From Neoceratodus forsteri (lineage: Eukaryota; Chordata; Ceratodontiformes; Ceratodontidae): a stretch of DNA of 64,000 nucleotides. This document shows, piece by piece, positions 24,297 to 35,421 of this stretch. The stretch lies in NCBI GenBank assembly GCA_016271365.2, contig CM057456.1, positions 666,397,501 through 666,461,500 on the forward strand, written 5' to 3'. The notes under the pieces were generated by a model, which worked only from the letters and a program-made list of their open reading frames with translations, was not told where the DNA came from and ran no database searches. Positions within the stretch are counted from its first letter, which is position 1; every line of letters starts with the position of its first letter. A program made the position numbers and the translations under genes.

Positions 24297-25128
24297 TAGG
24301 GTATGTTTCTAGTGGATTCTGTGACTGGCATTGTGCTAGGAGCTGTGTCATTGATGGCCTCCCCATGGGTGCAAAATCTTGGTGTGATCTTTGACAGGAA
24401 TCTGTCCATGGAGGCTCAAATATCCTCCGTGGTTCATTCCTGTTTTTTTCCATCTTAGAAATATCACCAGGATTAAGCCCCTTGTTCCGGTTCTGGACCT
24501 CCCTACTCTGGTACATGCCTTAGTCACTTCTAGGCTTGACTACTGTAATGCCCTCTATCTCGGGGTCTCTGGAACTTCTCTTCACAGACTGCAGCTAGTG
24601 AAAAACGCTCCTGTCTGGCTTTTGACCCGGCAGAGTAAGTTCTGTCATATTACTCCAGTACTGCGTGAATTGCACTGGCTGCCTGTCAGGTGGAGAGTTT
24701 TGTTCAAGGTAGGTTTTCTCACCTATAAGACCCTACATGGACAGGGCCCTGGTTACCTTTCTGATCTCCTGGTACCATTCATCTCTGTCCGAGATCTCCG
24801 CTCCTCTAGTAGGGGCCTCCTCAAAGTTCCGAGAGCAAGGTTAAAATCAGCAGGGGATCGATCGTTTGGAGTTGCTGCTCTGGCTTTCTGGAACTCATTG
24901 CCAGTTGAAGTGAGAGAGGCCCCCACTATAGAGGCCTTTAAGAGTCATCTGAAGACCTTTTTATTCATGCAGGCTTTTGGTGATTAAGCTTTTATGTATT
25001 TTATATTGTATGATATTGTAATGAAATGTATACAGTATGACATACTGTACAGTTTTTGTGCGGCGCCCAGAGCCTTCAGGATTGGGCGTCTTTTTAAATA
25101 AATTTGATTTGATTTGATTTGATTTGAT
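24297..25128 (+). mobile_element. 5'-truncated L2-like LINE 3' end
   Basis: An open frame at 24391-24987 gives the C-terminal part of a LINE ORF2: LVTSRLDYCNALYLGV, KNAPVWLLTRQ, HITPVLRELHWLPVRWR, DLRSSSRGLLKVPRAR and FGVAALAFWNSLPVEVRE. These motifs are typical of the L2/CR1 group. The 3' end has gcggcgcccagagccttcag, an aataaa signal and a tail of tttga repeats (about 25101-25128), as in L2-type elements. It is cut at the 5' end and lies between the SGNH frame and the first Myb exon. Confidence 0.9.
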
Positions 25129-25925
25129 ATGTTGATTACTGATCTGAGTCATACTGTTTCTGTGTGTGAAATGTTTGTGTTGTGTAAAAGTTTTAACAAC
25201 ATTTTTTATGTTTTTCTTTACACAGGTAGATAACTGTGCATGTGTTTTCTTGTATCAAGACTCCACTGTCTAGTAAGCATTTTGCTTTTTGTTTTATGTC
25301 ATTGTTGAATTCGATGTATTTTGTTAGGCAACATTGTGAGTGGTGATTTTGGGGAGGCTCTGGTAACAGCATAAATAGAAGTAAACTGAGAAGCAAGTGG
25401 AGGTTTTACTTATTTTACGTGCAAGTGAAAATAAGGAATAATATGGAGAGTTAGTAATTGTTTTAGTATGCTGTGTAGTATGATCAGTTGCTGCCATTCC
25501 ACGCCTGCATCTCATGGTGTTGTAAAATGTTATTAATCTTGTTGAGTATTAAGTATTAGTTTGTGTCAGGAGAACAATAATGTGAGGAACAGACAGAACA
25601 CTCATCAGTGTGTCTCAATGCTGTGCAGCTGTTTTATATGACCATCAGACTACTATGTTAATATATTAATAATACATATTTTTTTCATTTTTTAAAGTGA
25701 TAGTGCAGCAGTTATGTATATTTCATGAATATGGTGTTTTGGCAATCTGAGGGAGATAGTACATGCATGTGTTTTAACAACGGAGTTATTGTCAGCTCAG
25801 AGTTTACAAGTGAGCAGACATATTAGATTGTGAGTGGCAAGCAACATAAATAGTAGTAAGGTAGAACAGTAGCAATGTAATATCTAATAGTTTTTTATGC
25901 TATCTTTTTTTTTTTCTTGTTTCAG
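25129..25925. other. Upstream region of the five-exon Myb/SANT gene
   Basis: No coding text. It ends in a strong polypyrimidine tract and acceptor (tttttttttcttgtttcag, ending at 25925), so the ATG at 25935 lies in an internal exon and at least one upstream non-coding or coding exon is expected. No promoter was identified. Confidence 0.45.
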
Positions 25926-25934
25926 ACTACTATC

Positions 25935-26054
25935 ATGCCAAAGTCATGGAGTGACACAGAGGTGTTGGCCCTGGTTCAGGCTGTGAGGGAGCATGCGAAT
26001 GCTACAGTTGTCATGTGTGCGACTAACCTGAACCTGACCCACACAAGGGGTAAG
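25935..26054 (+). CDS. Myb/SANT-like protein, exon 1 (coding part)
   Basis: This exon encodes the start of a Myb/SANT-like DNA-binding domain, a three-helix DNA-binding fold with spaced tryptophans. The ATG at 25935 is followed by PKSWSDTEVLALVQAVREH, the first helix with its Trp and acidic residues. The donor is AAG/GTAGGT (exon end 26054, phase 0); a second possible donor five bases upstream gives phase 1 and does not match exon 2. The exon begins at 25926 after a strong acceptor. There are no stops. The family is shared by Harbinger accessory proteins and by host genes derived from them. Nothing here decides between transposon gene and domesticated gene. Confidence 0.75.
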
Positions 26055-26397
26055 GTAGGTATTTGGTCACAATGAGTCTTCACATTTTTCAGCAAAGCTA
26101 CACATGCAATAGATGACAACGGTATGGTCAGTTGTATTTGTTGCACATTTGTTGGGTGTTTCTGGGACAGCATGCAATCAACAGCTTGATCATTCTGCTG
26201 TATGTGCTGTAAATATCATATAGATTTTCTTGTGGTACAGTGGGGTTTGTGTGAAGACTACTTGTGGAGATTGTGAAAGGAGACATAAAATGGGCAAAGG
26301 ATTTCAAGCAATCTGATTAGTTGTTAGGTGTGTATTAGATGTGTCTAATGCACACCTAAAAACTACAACCCCCATCTAGAATACATAGACCCATTTT

Positions 26398-26535
26398 ATA
26401 AGCAATAAGCCACTCCAGGGATGTGCATTGCACAGTTCCAGTGCACAGCTAGGGGACTAGATGCACTCAGCCTGTGGCTTCATGCCTCAGTATGTACCCA
26501 TAGTTGTGCACTGGAACTGTCTAATGCACACCCAT
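26398..26535. repeat. Foldback MITE, core family C, copy 1
   Basis: Left flank aagcaataagccactccagg matches the start of the copies at 39.6, 40.07 and 49.7 kb. Inner arms gttccagtgcaca and its complement tgtgcactggaac pair across the core cctgtggcttcatgcctcag. A smaller palindrome around 26325-26358 (gtgtgtattagatgtgtctaatgcacacc) lies just to the left. Confidence 0.72.
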
Positions 26536-27176
26536 TGTGTGTTATTACTTACACGTAGGCATGACAGCAGTGCTCTGCTGTCTAGAGAGGTACTGAGACC
26601 TGTGTGTTATGCTGCTAGGTAGTTGTATTGGGCAGGACATCACAACATACAGAAGTGGTCAGTAGACTCCTGTACAAGACGACATACTACGTCTCTGTGT
26701 CCTTAGTTGCAGACCATGTCAGCATGGTTGTTACTGCATTGGTGGATATAATACTACAGATATTTTTATGAATTTACTGTGATGCTTATCATTGTGTTAC
26801 ATAGTATGGTGCACACGCATGTAAATGTATGGTGTTAGCAAGTGGTGTTCAGCTTTACTGTGCTCTACAGTCAGTGGTTGGATAGATGACTTGTGGGTGG
26901 GGATGTGCCACATGTTGGTGAGTGGGTTATATTGTGGTGGTGTCAGTGGTTAGCCAGATAGGGAGGGGGATACTGGTTAAGCACTACATTCTTTTTCCCA
27001 GGATCTGAATGGTTAGGATTGGGAGTACACTGTCTGTCCTGCTAAGAATACTGCATTTGTAGTATATGTGGTTAGACTAGGGCCAGTCTTTGTAGATAGG
27101 TCAAGAAACATGACAACCTATCATTGTCACTGTGACATGAAACATTTGCAATATTTTTTTTTATGTTTTTTCTCAG

Positions 27177-27378
27177 GTTAGTCGTACCTTGGGGAGGCAG
27201 GAGATCAGAAAATCACCTGGCACATGCCGCAGAAAGTGGAAGATCACCCACCAGACGTTTTTCAAAGCTAAGTTTTCAGCGGGTGATATGCAAAGGAGTG
27301 TCCAGGAGTGGTACGACATAGCCTATGCTATGTGGGAGGATGCAGGGAAACCAGAATTTGGAGATCACCATCACATGT
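27177..27378 (+). CDS. Myb/SANT-like protein, exon 2
   Basis: The acceptor is tttttctcag/GTTAGT and the frame continues from exon 1 in phase 0. The translation SRTLGRQEIRKSPGTCRRKW gives the rest of the Myb domain, with GTCRRKWKITHQTFFKAKF as the recognition helix, then QEWYDIAYAMWEDAGKPEFG, an amphipathic helix rich in aromatic residues. The donor CATGT/GTGAGT at 27378 leaves phase 1. There are no stops. Together exons 1 and 2 make one Myb-like domain of about 105 residues, the same split as in the Harbinger gene at 36.1-36.7 kb. Confidence 0.72.
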
Positions 27379-27809
27379 GTGAGTATATATTTGAAACTGT
27401 TGTGATGCAAATATTTGGTTTGTGACTGAGAGAATTGTTTTTTTTCTAAATTTAAAATGAGTATTGGCATTTATTATTAAACTGTTAGTGATATGTACCA
27501 TTATACTTCTGTGACAATTGATATATCATTACAGATATGTAAGAATGACAGGTTAACAATTGTTACTTTAGAAGTGTGTTTATGGCGATATGGATTTTTT
27601 TGATGGAAAAAGAGCCAAGATTAGATTAATTCTTTGAAAGTAGTCAATGATACTTTTGTGGTGGTGTTCTAGTACATGTAATATTCAAAATATTAGATGT
27701 TCAGATGTTTAAATGTTACAAATAGTTATTTTTAAAGATAGGCAGGTGATATTTGTGGGCAAGATACTGATCATAACAAAAGAGTGGGATATTGTGTGAC
27801 CAACAGTAT

Positions 27810-29965
27810 GGGCCGGATATTCAAACTGCGCTATTTTGTGGAGCAAGCCCTTACTGCACAAAATAGTTGTGCGAAGTAATCCCAGGTGATATTCAAGGTT
27901 GCACCCTTAAACAGCTCCTTTAAATATCACCCCCCAGCCACAGCCACTTTGCATAGTGCAGTGGAACTTGCGCCACTGCAAGTTGTCAGAGTGAAGCATT
28001 CAACTTGAGGTGGCACAAGTACCATTGCATCATGCGCAAAATCCCCATATTCAAAAGGAGACATGCAAATGGGGCCATAATTCATGCAAGGTGCAGGGGG
28101 TGCTATTTGCATCTGATTATGGCCCCATTTACATGCCATTAGCATGCAGGTGCACTGATCCCCAAGGACTTGTGCCTGGCACCCTGCCAGGCAGCAGCCA
28201 TTGGGGACCAACGCCCCCTGCAGCCCAATCACGGGGAAAACAGTGTAGAATCCCCCCACCACCCCCCACTGGACCGATCGTGGGCATAGTGTAATTCCCC
28301 CCCACCAGCCCGATCACGGGCAGCAATGTGTCTCTCCCTCCGAAGGTATCCCCGGTGGTCCAGTGGACTGAAAATCCCAATCACAGGATTGAGTATTAAC
28401 CCCCCCACCTCCTGATTATATCCCTGGTGATCCAGTGGACCAAAATTCTGATCGCGGGATGGAGTGTGCAAACAACCACCCAACACATCCCTGGTGACCT
28501 AGTGTCCCACCACCCCACCATGAAGCCCCACCACCCCACCCCCACAGCTGGCAGGCGGCAGCATCCCACCTGCCTGCCACCCGCCGCCCACCGACTGACG
28601 CCCGAGGGCCTGCAGCCCACGGTGCAGAGCAAGAGCCAATGGGCATGCAGTCCATACCATCAAGACAGTCCAGATTTGTGAATGAACTCATTCACAAATC
28701 TGGACTGTCTTGTATGGTAGGGACTGCACACCCATTGGCTATTGTTCTGCACCAATGGGCCTGCAGCCCTATCGGGCAGTCAGTCGGCAGGCAGTGGGGT
28801 GGCAGGTGGGTGGGATGAAGAAGAAGAAGAAGAATTAGCATTTATATAGCACTTTTCATACATCCAAAGCACTTTACAAGCAATGCTAGACTGGTAGTGA
28901 AGTGACAGAATGTGTGGTGGCAGCCATATTGCACATCATCACCCACACACAGCCTGGATAATTGCATGAACTGGTTTTATGGGAAGGGGAATGTTGGCCA
29001 GGACACCAGGAATATTCCCTACCCTTTGCAAAGAGTGCCCTGGGTTCTTTTACTTCCACCAGGACACCCACCAGGACAACACCAGGATGGACAGAAGGGA
29101 CTTCGGTTTAACATCTCATCCGAAGGACAGCACACCCCAGCAGTACAGCACCACCCAGTACTGCACTCAGATGCCAGTGATTTTTAGGTGCAAGTCCAAT
29201 CCCGGTGTGAGACGAGAACCCACGACCTTCTGGTCCAGAGGCGGATGTGCTACCAACTGAGCCACACTGACATCTGCCACCCGCAGGCTGTGGGGGGACC
29301 GGGGTGGTGGGGCTTTGTGAGTGAGTGGGGTGGGGGACACTAGGTCACCAGGGAAGTGTTGGGGGGGTTGTTTGCACACTCCATCCCGTGGTTGGGATTT
29401 TGGTCCACTGGACACCAGGGATATAATTGGGAGGTGGGGGTGTTAATACTCAATCCGCTGATTGGGATTTTTGGTCCACTGGACCACCAGGGATACATTC
29501 GGAGACACATTGCTGCTCACATCGGGCTGGTGGGGGAATTAAAGCTATGCCCGCGACCTGGCCAGTGGGGGTGGTGGGGGTGCTACTCTCTTTGCCCACG
29601 ATTGGGCTGCAGGGGCAGTAGTGGGTTGAGGGCCAGCCACAGGTAGCAGCTGCTGTGTTGCACCCTGCAATGCAGCAGCTCACCTGTGGTGGCCCTCAAT
29701 AAGCTTCTTTGGCTCAAGTTGTGCAGAGGCGCCGGTTGGGGGTTGCGCCTGCACAACTCTGCACAGCCCAGCTGAATATCGGGCTGTGCAGTTTATGCAT
29801 GTTCCTCCCTCCAGTTCAGCATGCATTCATTTGCATTGCGCTGTTGCTCAGCCTGTTTTCAGTGGCGCAACTGCCTCCTGCTGAATATCACAGAGTGGAG
29901 CAAGTTCGGACTTGCGCAGGCACAACCCTATTGCGCATGGCGCAACCCTTTTGAATATTTGGGCC
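27810..29965. mobile_element. Giant palindromic Harbinger-type MITE, split by a SINE
   Basis: The ends read gggccggatattcaaa and, reverse-complemented, ggcccaaatattcaaa, close to the tips of the 8.2-kb Harbinger at 30.68 kb. Without the SINE, nearly the whole element is one palindrome centred near 28686 (gatttgtgaatga/actcattcacaaatc), with arms of about 0.85 kb. Long matched blocks include the text at 28330-28480 (tggtccagtggac) against 29390-29500, and 28560-28680 against 28692-28818. The flanking trinucleotides are tat and aat, an imperfect 3-bp duplication. No protein is encoded; the many open frames here are products of GC-rich arms. It lies in intron 2 of the Myb/SANT gene. Confidence 0.8.
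28817..29273 (-). mobile_element. tRNA-derived SINE, copy 1
   Basis: Read on the minus strand, the 5' end gtggctcagttggtagcac carries a tRNA-type A box and gggttctcgtctcacaccgg a degenerate B box. The body is about 370 bp. The 3' part cttgtaaagtgctttggatg, then tatataaatgct, resembles L2-type LINE tails, and the end is a (CTT)n run. A second copy lies at 45.6-46.05 kb with about 80% similarity by eye. It inserted into one arm of the palindromic MITE. Confidence 0.87.
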
Positions 29966-30046
29966 AATGTGTTTTGGGCTATGTTCATTGGATTGCTAGC
30001 TGATGGTGTTATTTGTATAAATCTTTTTGTTATTTTGTTTACTCAG

Positions 30047-30157
30047 GTAGACCAACTGTGGAACCTGCATCCTCCCATCCTGTGCAGCTTCAACCACTCT
30101 CGGAAGGTGCGGCTTGAGGGGCTTCAGTCAAGCAACTATTTGTGCTCCACTCTGCTG
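30047..30157 (+). CDS. Myb/SANT-like protein, exon 3 (phase problem)
   Basis: The acceptor tgtttactcag and donor CTG/GTGAGT bound a 111-base block. Exon 2 leaves phase 1 and exon 4 needs phase 0, so this exon should have length 2 mod 3; it is one base too long. In the entry frame it codes for a Pro/Ser-rich linker (PTVEPASSHPVQLQPLSEGAA) and then meets TGA at about 30113. In the exit frame the last third is open. One extra base near 30113 explains both facts. It may be a real frameshift, an assembly error, or a sign that another exon was missed. If real, the gene is disabled. Confidence 0.5.
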
Positions 30158-30681
30158 GTGAGTTATTATAATGTACTGCTGTCTGTATTATTATTTATTA
30201 GAAAATGCATTTTTATTTCCTGGCATCTGATTGGTTGGTACCTTTGCCAGAGGGGTACATTAACTTACAGTAGATGCCCAGGAAATAAAAAGTACCATCT
30301 CAGGTGCCCCTCACAGATTCAAATATTTTTGTGCCCACCCTGCTTGCTCATTGGGCAAAAGCACCACACTGGCACCATTTTTTTCTCTCACTTAGCGAGA
30401 AATACTGTCCTGCCAACAGTCCCTAAATTATTGCCAGCTGCCAGACAAACTGTACACCAGCCTCTGCTAGGCTCACTTGTCAGCACACTAACAAAATAAA
30501 AAAAAAAACTTAGCCACATGAAAAACAAAGCAAGCCATCAGTGCTACCCTGTTCACACAAGCACTTTTGGCAGCATGTTTTTCAAAACCACAACCCGTAC
30601 CTTCCATAGCTGTAATCACATGATTGCTGGAAACCTGCACATTATGGACTTGCTCAGTGCCCCAGCTCACTAGCAGACATT

Positions 30682-30905
30682 GGCCCAGATATTCAAAAGG
30701 GTTGCGCGTGCGCAAGTCCAAAAATGCGCCATTCTGCGATATTCAGAAGGAGGCAGTTGCGCTCCCGAAAACATGCTGAGCAACAGTGCAATGAAAATGA
30801 AGGCATGCGCAACCGAAGGGGGCGGGTCCATGCATAAAGTGCGCAATGCGATATTCAAAGACTTGCGCAATGCGCAATAGCAGCGCAGCCTGAAGTTGCG
30901 CACTA
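30682..30905. promoter_or_regulatory. Left subterminal tgcgca cluster of the Harbinger
   Basis: About ten tgcgc or gcgca words (for example gttgcgcgtgcgcaag and cttgcgcaatgcgcaatag) lie within 225 bases of the tip. The right end (38.70-38.90 kb) mirrors this. Clustered subterminal palindromes are the usual binding sites for Myb-like or transposase proteins in this superfamily; binding here is inferred. Confidence 0.55.
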
Positions 30906-30969
30906 GCGGAAATGAGCCAAAATTAAAAGGCTCAAGGAAGCTGTGCAAGAACGCTAGCAGGCTGCCAAG

Positions 30970-31016
30970 TGGAGGGAGAGAGAGAGAGAGAGAGACAGAC
31001 AGAGACAGAGACAGAC
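30970..31016. repeat. (GA)n / (GACA)n microsatellite
   Basis: An impure gaga and cagaga run upstream of the transposase gene. Confidence 0.85.
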
Positions 31017-31167
31017 CTAAAAGGGCAGGCAAGGAAAGTGTGTCCCATAGTTTGTAGAGGCCAGCGGGGGGTGCCTGGTGCAGTGGAAGTAGCAGTGAGG
31101 ACAGCGGGGGTAACACAGCAACAGCAGCCGGGGCAGAAGCCAGGGAGATGGACAGTGCCAGCTTCCC

Positions 31168-32397
31168 ATGGAAGCCATAATGAGGGGTGAGAATCCATGC
31201 TGCAGGGGACGTGGCCGTGGAGGGGCCCGTCGGTGGTATGCCCCCCACAGGCGGTAGCGTGCCGCATCAGCCTGAGCTGTACACAGATGTTGAGATCGGG
31301 GCCGGTACCGCCTGAACAGGGCAATACTGAGACGGCTCTGTGAGCTGTGCAGTGATGTAATGCAGGCACCCTCACGACGGAGTCACGCTGTCGGTGGAGA
31401 CCAAGGTGACAGCCTGCATGTGCCTGCTCACCACGGGCACCTTCCAGAGGCTGACAGTGGACACCACAGGCATCACACAGTCAGCCACGTCATGCATCCT
31501 CACCCAATTCCTCAGCGCACTGCTGCCACATGCTGTGGAGTACATCCATTTCCCCAGCACCGCGGCAGAGCGTACAGCAAACATGCAGGAGTTCAACAGG
31601 GTAGCACGTATGCCTGGCATGCTAGGGGCCATAGACTGCACCCATGTGGCCATCCGCACGCCACCTGGCCCCGATGGCCATGCATATTGGAACCGAAAGG
31701 GATTCTCCAGTGTCAACTGCCAGGTGGTGTGTGATGCCACTGGGCGCATAATCAATGTCTGCCACACACCTGGTGGAGCACATGATGCCTTCATATGGTA
31801 TCAGTCTGCACTGTGCCATCGATTCGAGTGGGGACATCCCCAGGTCATCTAGTGGGTGAGGTACATGTATGGAATGCAAACTCTGGGCAAGGGTGGGAAT
31901 AGACAGGTGCCATGGTAGTGGCACACAGGAGATGGCCAATATGGACCTGAACATGACACTGCTCTCCACTATCTCCACACAGGTGACTGGCGGATACCCA
32001 CTCTGTCCCTGGCTGCTCACACCGCATCGGGCGCCCACGACCCCAGCGCAGCTATGCTACAATGATGCACATGCCGCAACACGTAACATCATAGAGCGGG
32101 TGTTTGGGATGCTCAAGGCATGCTTCCGATGCCTAGACACCTCCGGCGGTGCCCTACAGTACAGCCCCCCAAAAGGCCTGTGGGATATTCCTGGCCTGTT
32201 GCATCCTGCACAACACGGCCAAAGACCATGGGATAGCCGTACAGGTCGAAGAGGGGGACAGTGAAGGGGACGCCAGTGGCACCGGTGATGATGGTGATGA
32301 GCAGCCTCCCCTAGGATGGAGGGACCCCCGACTGATCCGGCAGGCCCAGCTGCACTGGGACACCATTGCAGAAGAGCACTACGCACAACACAGGTAA
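31168..32397 (+). pseudogene. HARBI1-like Harbinger transposase (DDE), lightly broken
   Basis: The enzyme would cut and join the element ends; it is a DDE nuclease of the DDE_Tnp_4 type. The ATG at 31168 (MEAIMRGENP) opens a frame with early stops. The core is at 31394-31852: VTACMCLLTTGTFQRL, LGAIDCTHVAIRTPPGPDGH with the first Asp, and AYWNRKGFSSVNCQ, which is typical of the family. An intron from about 31850 to 31981 (GTGAGG to ccacacag) is likely. After it, GD is read in one phase and GYPLCPWLLTPHR in another, so a one-base shift affects the second Asp site. NIIERVFGMLK carries the catalytic Glu. A further shift near 32180 leads to CGIFLACCILHNTAKDHG and the acidic C-terminus to 32397. 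Total length about 360 residues, normal for HARBI1. Confidence 0.9.
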
Positions 32398-32540
32398 GTC
32401 AAGGGGACATGTGCAAGCAACACTGTCCATACACAAACTACAGGCACACAGGGGAACACATCAGGGGTGCATGAAGGTCAGGGGAGTGGAAGGGTCCAGG
32501 CATACCAACACACCATCAGGGAGGGGTGAGCACTCATATG

Positions 32541-32568
32541 GACACACACACACACACACACACACACC
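32541..32568. repeat. (CA)n microsatellite
   Basis: About 13 CA units between the transposase and the C-terminus of the convergent Myb-like gene. Confidence 0.9.
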
Positions 32569-32874
32569 AGGCACAGAGCATACATGGGCAGATGCACAGC
32601 ACTGCAGAAATGACATTGCTAACACACAGCATCACTGACCACCCCCACCACCTGTACTGTCCAAGTACGTATGTCAGAACCTGGGCACCCTTGCACCTTG
32701 GTGTACAGTGCAATGCAGGCATCATCATGCACATGCACCTGTGGACAGCAGTTGGGAGGGTGTGCAGGTGGTCCGTGTGTCGGTGCAGGAGCAGAGCACC
32801 CAGCAGTGCACTGCCCACCATGACACACATTGCACACAGGGCAGCACCAGACAGGGCCCGCACTGGGAGACAGC

Positions 32875-35421
32875 TCAGTCATGTAGCACTGTCCCATGGC
32901 CACCACGGATGCGTCTGCGGCCCCACTGTGACCCAACAGCACGGGCAGGCTGAGCAGGGGCCACATGGGGTGGCACTGTTGCACCACCAGGGGTCCCACT
33001 GCGTGAACGCGACCTGGCCCGCACAGGGGTCGGCAGCATGCCGAACAAACATGCACCAGGGGTGCTCGGGATGCCCACAGCAGAACCCAGCGTCGACAGG
33101 CCTGGTGTTGCACGACGCCGGGAATGGGGAGTGGAGAGTGCTCTGTGTGGGGTGAGTGGTACAGGGGCACCTGACTGTGTGCCCAACGTGTCCACGACAG
33201 AGACCACTGCCTGGGTCAGCCTGTCAATGGTGGCGGTCACATCCGTCCGCATACGGACCAGCTCGGCTCGGTCCTGAGCACACTCCCTGCTGTGCCACTC
33301 CACGGACACAGACAGTGCCTCCACGGACCTTGCAACCCGCCCCTGCAGCTGTACTGATTCCTGCAGCAGGCAGGTGTGCGCATCCAATGGGTACTGTGCC
33401 CCAATGGCATCGTGACCCCCAGGGTGTGGATGGTCCTGATGCACATCACCCCTTGAGGGTGGGCGCTGTTCACCAGGACCAGGTATGGGCAGATCAAAGG
33501 GCGGTGGACATGTGCCACTGCTTGACACTGTACCCCCAGACCTGGTGTGCGACTGCTGCTGCTGCCTCTCCAACCGCTGTGCCCCCAGGTCCACCTGTTC
33601 CACCGCTGTGCTGGCAACAGTGCCAGACAACTGCACAGCCACCGGTGCTGCCCCACTGGTGCTGACAGGCACAGCCTGGGACTGTGCCAGCATGCTGGTA
33701 CACATGTTTGAACCAGAAAGGCCTAGGGGCACGTGCTGGCCTGCCGTGTGTCCGTCATGGGACACACACCTATCACTGCCCATTGCAGGCCTTCTATCAT
33801 CAATGGTGCAGGTACGTGCTACTGCCATGGTCACAACATGCTGGCATACTTGCATGCCAGACTGCTGAGACACAGGCTGTGCACCCCCTCACCCATTTCA
33901 CTGACACCAGATTTGTTGGCCCAGCGTGCATGCTGCTGCAGTGCCTGCTGGCTGGTGGTGGAGGTGGATGGTCCTTCCTCCATGTCCAGCAGGTCCGCAT
34001 CACTGTCTGGACCCACCACCGCCATCTCCTGAAGATGAACAGGATCTGTAACAGAAAGAGAGTACATGTGAGTGCATGTGAACAACTGCCACCGCCCCCA
34101 AACACCACCACCATGTCATACCGTGCAGTGATGGGCTTCCACCTTTCTGGAATCCTCCGCCTGGTATGCCCTCAATGGCACTCAGCTGCATGGCTGCGAC
34201 CAGTGTCTCCTCAGTTGGGGTCAGCTGCAACACCACTGGCTGGCCCCCACCAGTGCCAGCACATGCCGCCCTGAAGGCTGCCACCTTCTCCTTCAGCCTC
34301 CTGCGGTCAGTCCCCATCTTTTTCTTGCATTCCTGCACGGCGCGCTGGTGGCTTCCATGCAGGTTAACGGCCCGAGCTACCCCCTCCCATGCAGCCGAAC
34401 GGGACTGAGGGGTGCCCCTCTGTCCACTCAGTAGTGGCTCATCTTCCAGGTAAGCCTGGAAGAGGGCCTCCATCTCTGCCACTGTGAAGCTGGGCCTCCT
34501 CCTACACCCACCGTCCTCACCTTCACCTTGGCTCTGCTCAGTCATGGTGATCTGTATGGGTGCAGGCCTTCTATCATCAATGGTGCAGGTACGTGCTACT
34601 GCCATGGTCACAGCATGCTGGCATACTTGCATGCCAGACTGCTGAGACACAGGCTGTGCACCCCCCTCACCCATTTCACTGACACCAGATTTGTTGGCCC
34701 AGCGTGCATGCTGCTGCAGTGCCCTGCTGGCTGGTGGTGGAGGTGATAGTCCTTCCTCCATGTCCAGCAGGTCCGCATCACTGTCTGGACTCACCACCGC
34801 CATCTCCTGAAGATGAACAGGATCTGTAAGAGAAGAGAGTACATGTGAGTGCATGTGAACAACTGCCACCGCCCCCCCCAAACACCACCACCATGTCATA
34901 CCGTGCAGTGATGGGCTTCCACCTTTCTGGAATCCTCCACCTGGTATGCCCTCAATGGCACTCAGCTGCATGGCTGCGACCAGTGTCTCCTCAGTTGGGG
35001 TCAGCTGCAACACCACTGGCTGGCCCCCACCAGTGCCAGCACATGCCGCCCTGAAGGCTGCCACCTTCTCCTTCAGCCTCCTGCGGTCAGTCCCCATCTT
35101 TTTCTTGCATTCCTGCACGGAGCGCTGGTGGCTTCCATGCAGGTTAACGGCCCGAGCTACCCCCTCCCATGCAGCCGCACGGGACTGAGGGGTGCCCCTC
35201 TGTCCACTCAGTAGTGGCTCATCTTCCAGGTAAGCCTGGAAGAGGGCCTCCGTCTCTGCCACTGTGAAGCTGGGCCTCCTCCTACACCCACCGTCCTCAC
35301 CTTCACCTTGGCTCTGCTCGGTCATGGTGATCTGTATGGGTGGAAGTGGATACCTGTCACTGTGCAGTCTACAGCATTTCCCCTGAGCATTGTCCTGAAC
35401 ATCATACAGCATGTAACTCAC
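32875..35421 (-). CDS. Harbinger Myb-like DNA-binding protein with duplicated 5' exons
   Basis: Harbinger accessory Myb proteins bind the element ends and carry the transposase into the nucleus. The likely start is the ATG at 35326 (MTEQSQGEGEDGG); the frame is open back to 35421. The Myb/SANT-like domain runs from PSFTVAETEALFQAYL through AAWEGVARAVNLHGSH to ECKKKMGTDRRRLKEKVAAF, then VVLQLTPTEETLVAAM. A short intron (donor after 34920 region, acceptor ttctgttacag-like) precedes an acidic exon, VHLQEMAVVSPDSDADLLDMEEG. Then the whole block is repeated. A C-terminal exon at 33873-32875 adds a Ser/Pro-rich region, a predicted coiled coil (SVEWHSRECAQDRAELVRMR) and an Arg/Ser-rich tail (ARSRSRSGTPGG), a possible nuclear signal. 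Between the two copies the frame stays open for 473 codons. Confidence 0.8.
33785..35340. repeat. Internal tandem duplication of about 778 bp
   Basis: Block 33785-34560 and block 34561-35340 are almost identical (by eye well above 95%), beginning with gcaggccttctatcatcaat and ending with gtgatctgtatggg. They cover the first coding exon, the intron and the acidic second exon of the minus-strand Myb gene. The near-identity means a recent event. Confidence 0.95.

Noticed and set aside
28010..28690. Cluster of Gly/Trp- and Pro-rich open frames on both strands
   Set aside because: They are produced by GC-rich arms of the palindromic MITE and mirror each other.
29220..29273. Possible tRNA gene (minus strand)
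   Set aside because: tRNA-like A and B boxes only; no paired acceptor stem, and the unit repeats at 46.0 kb with a common body, so it is a SINE head.
32366..33665. Long plus-strand open frames opposite the Myb-like gene
   Set aside because: Shadows of the minus-strand Ser/Pro-rich C-terminus in GC-rich DNA; they contain Cys/His-rich text without a pattern.
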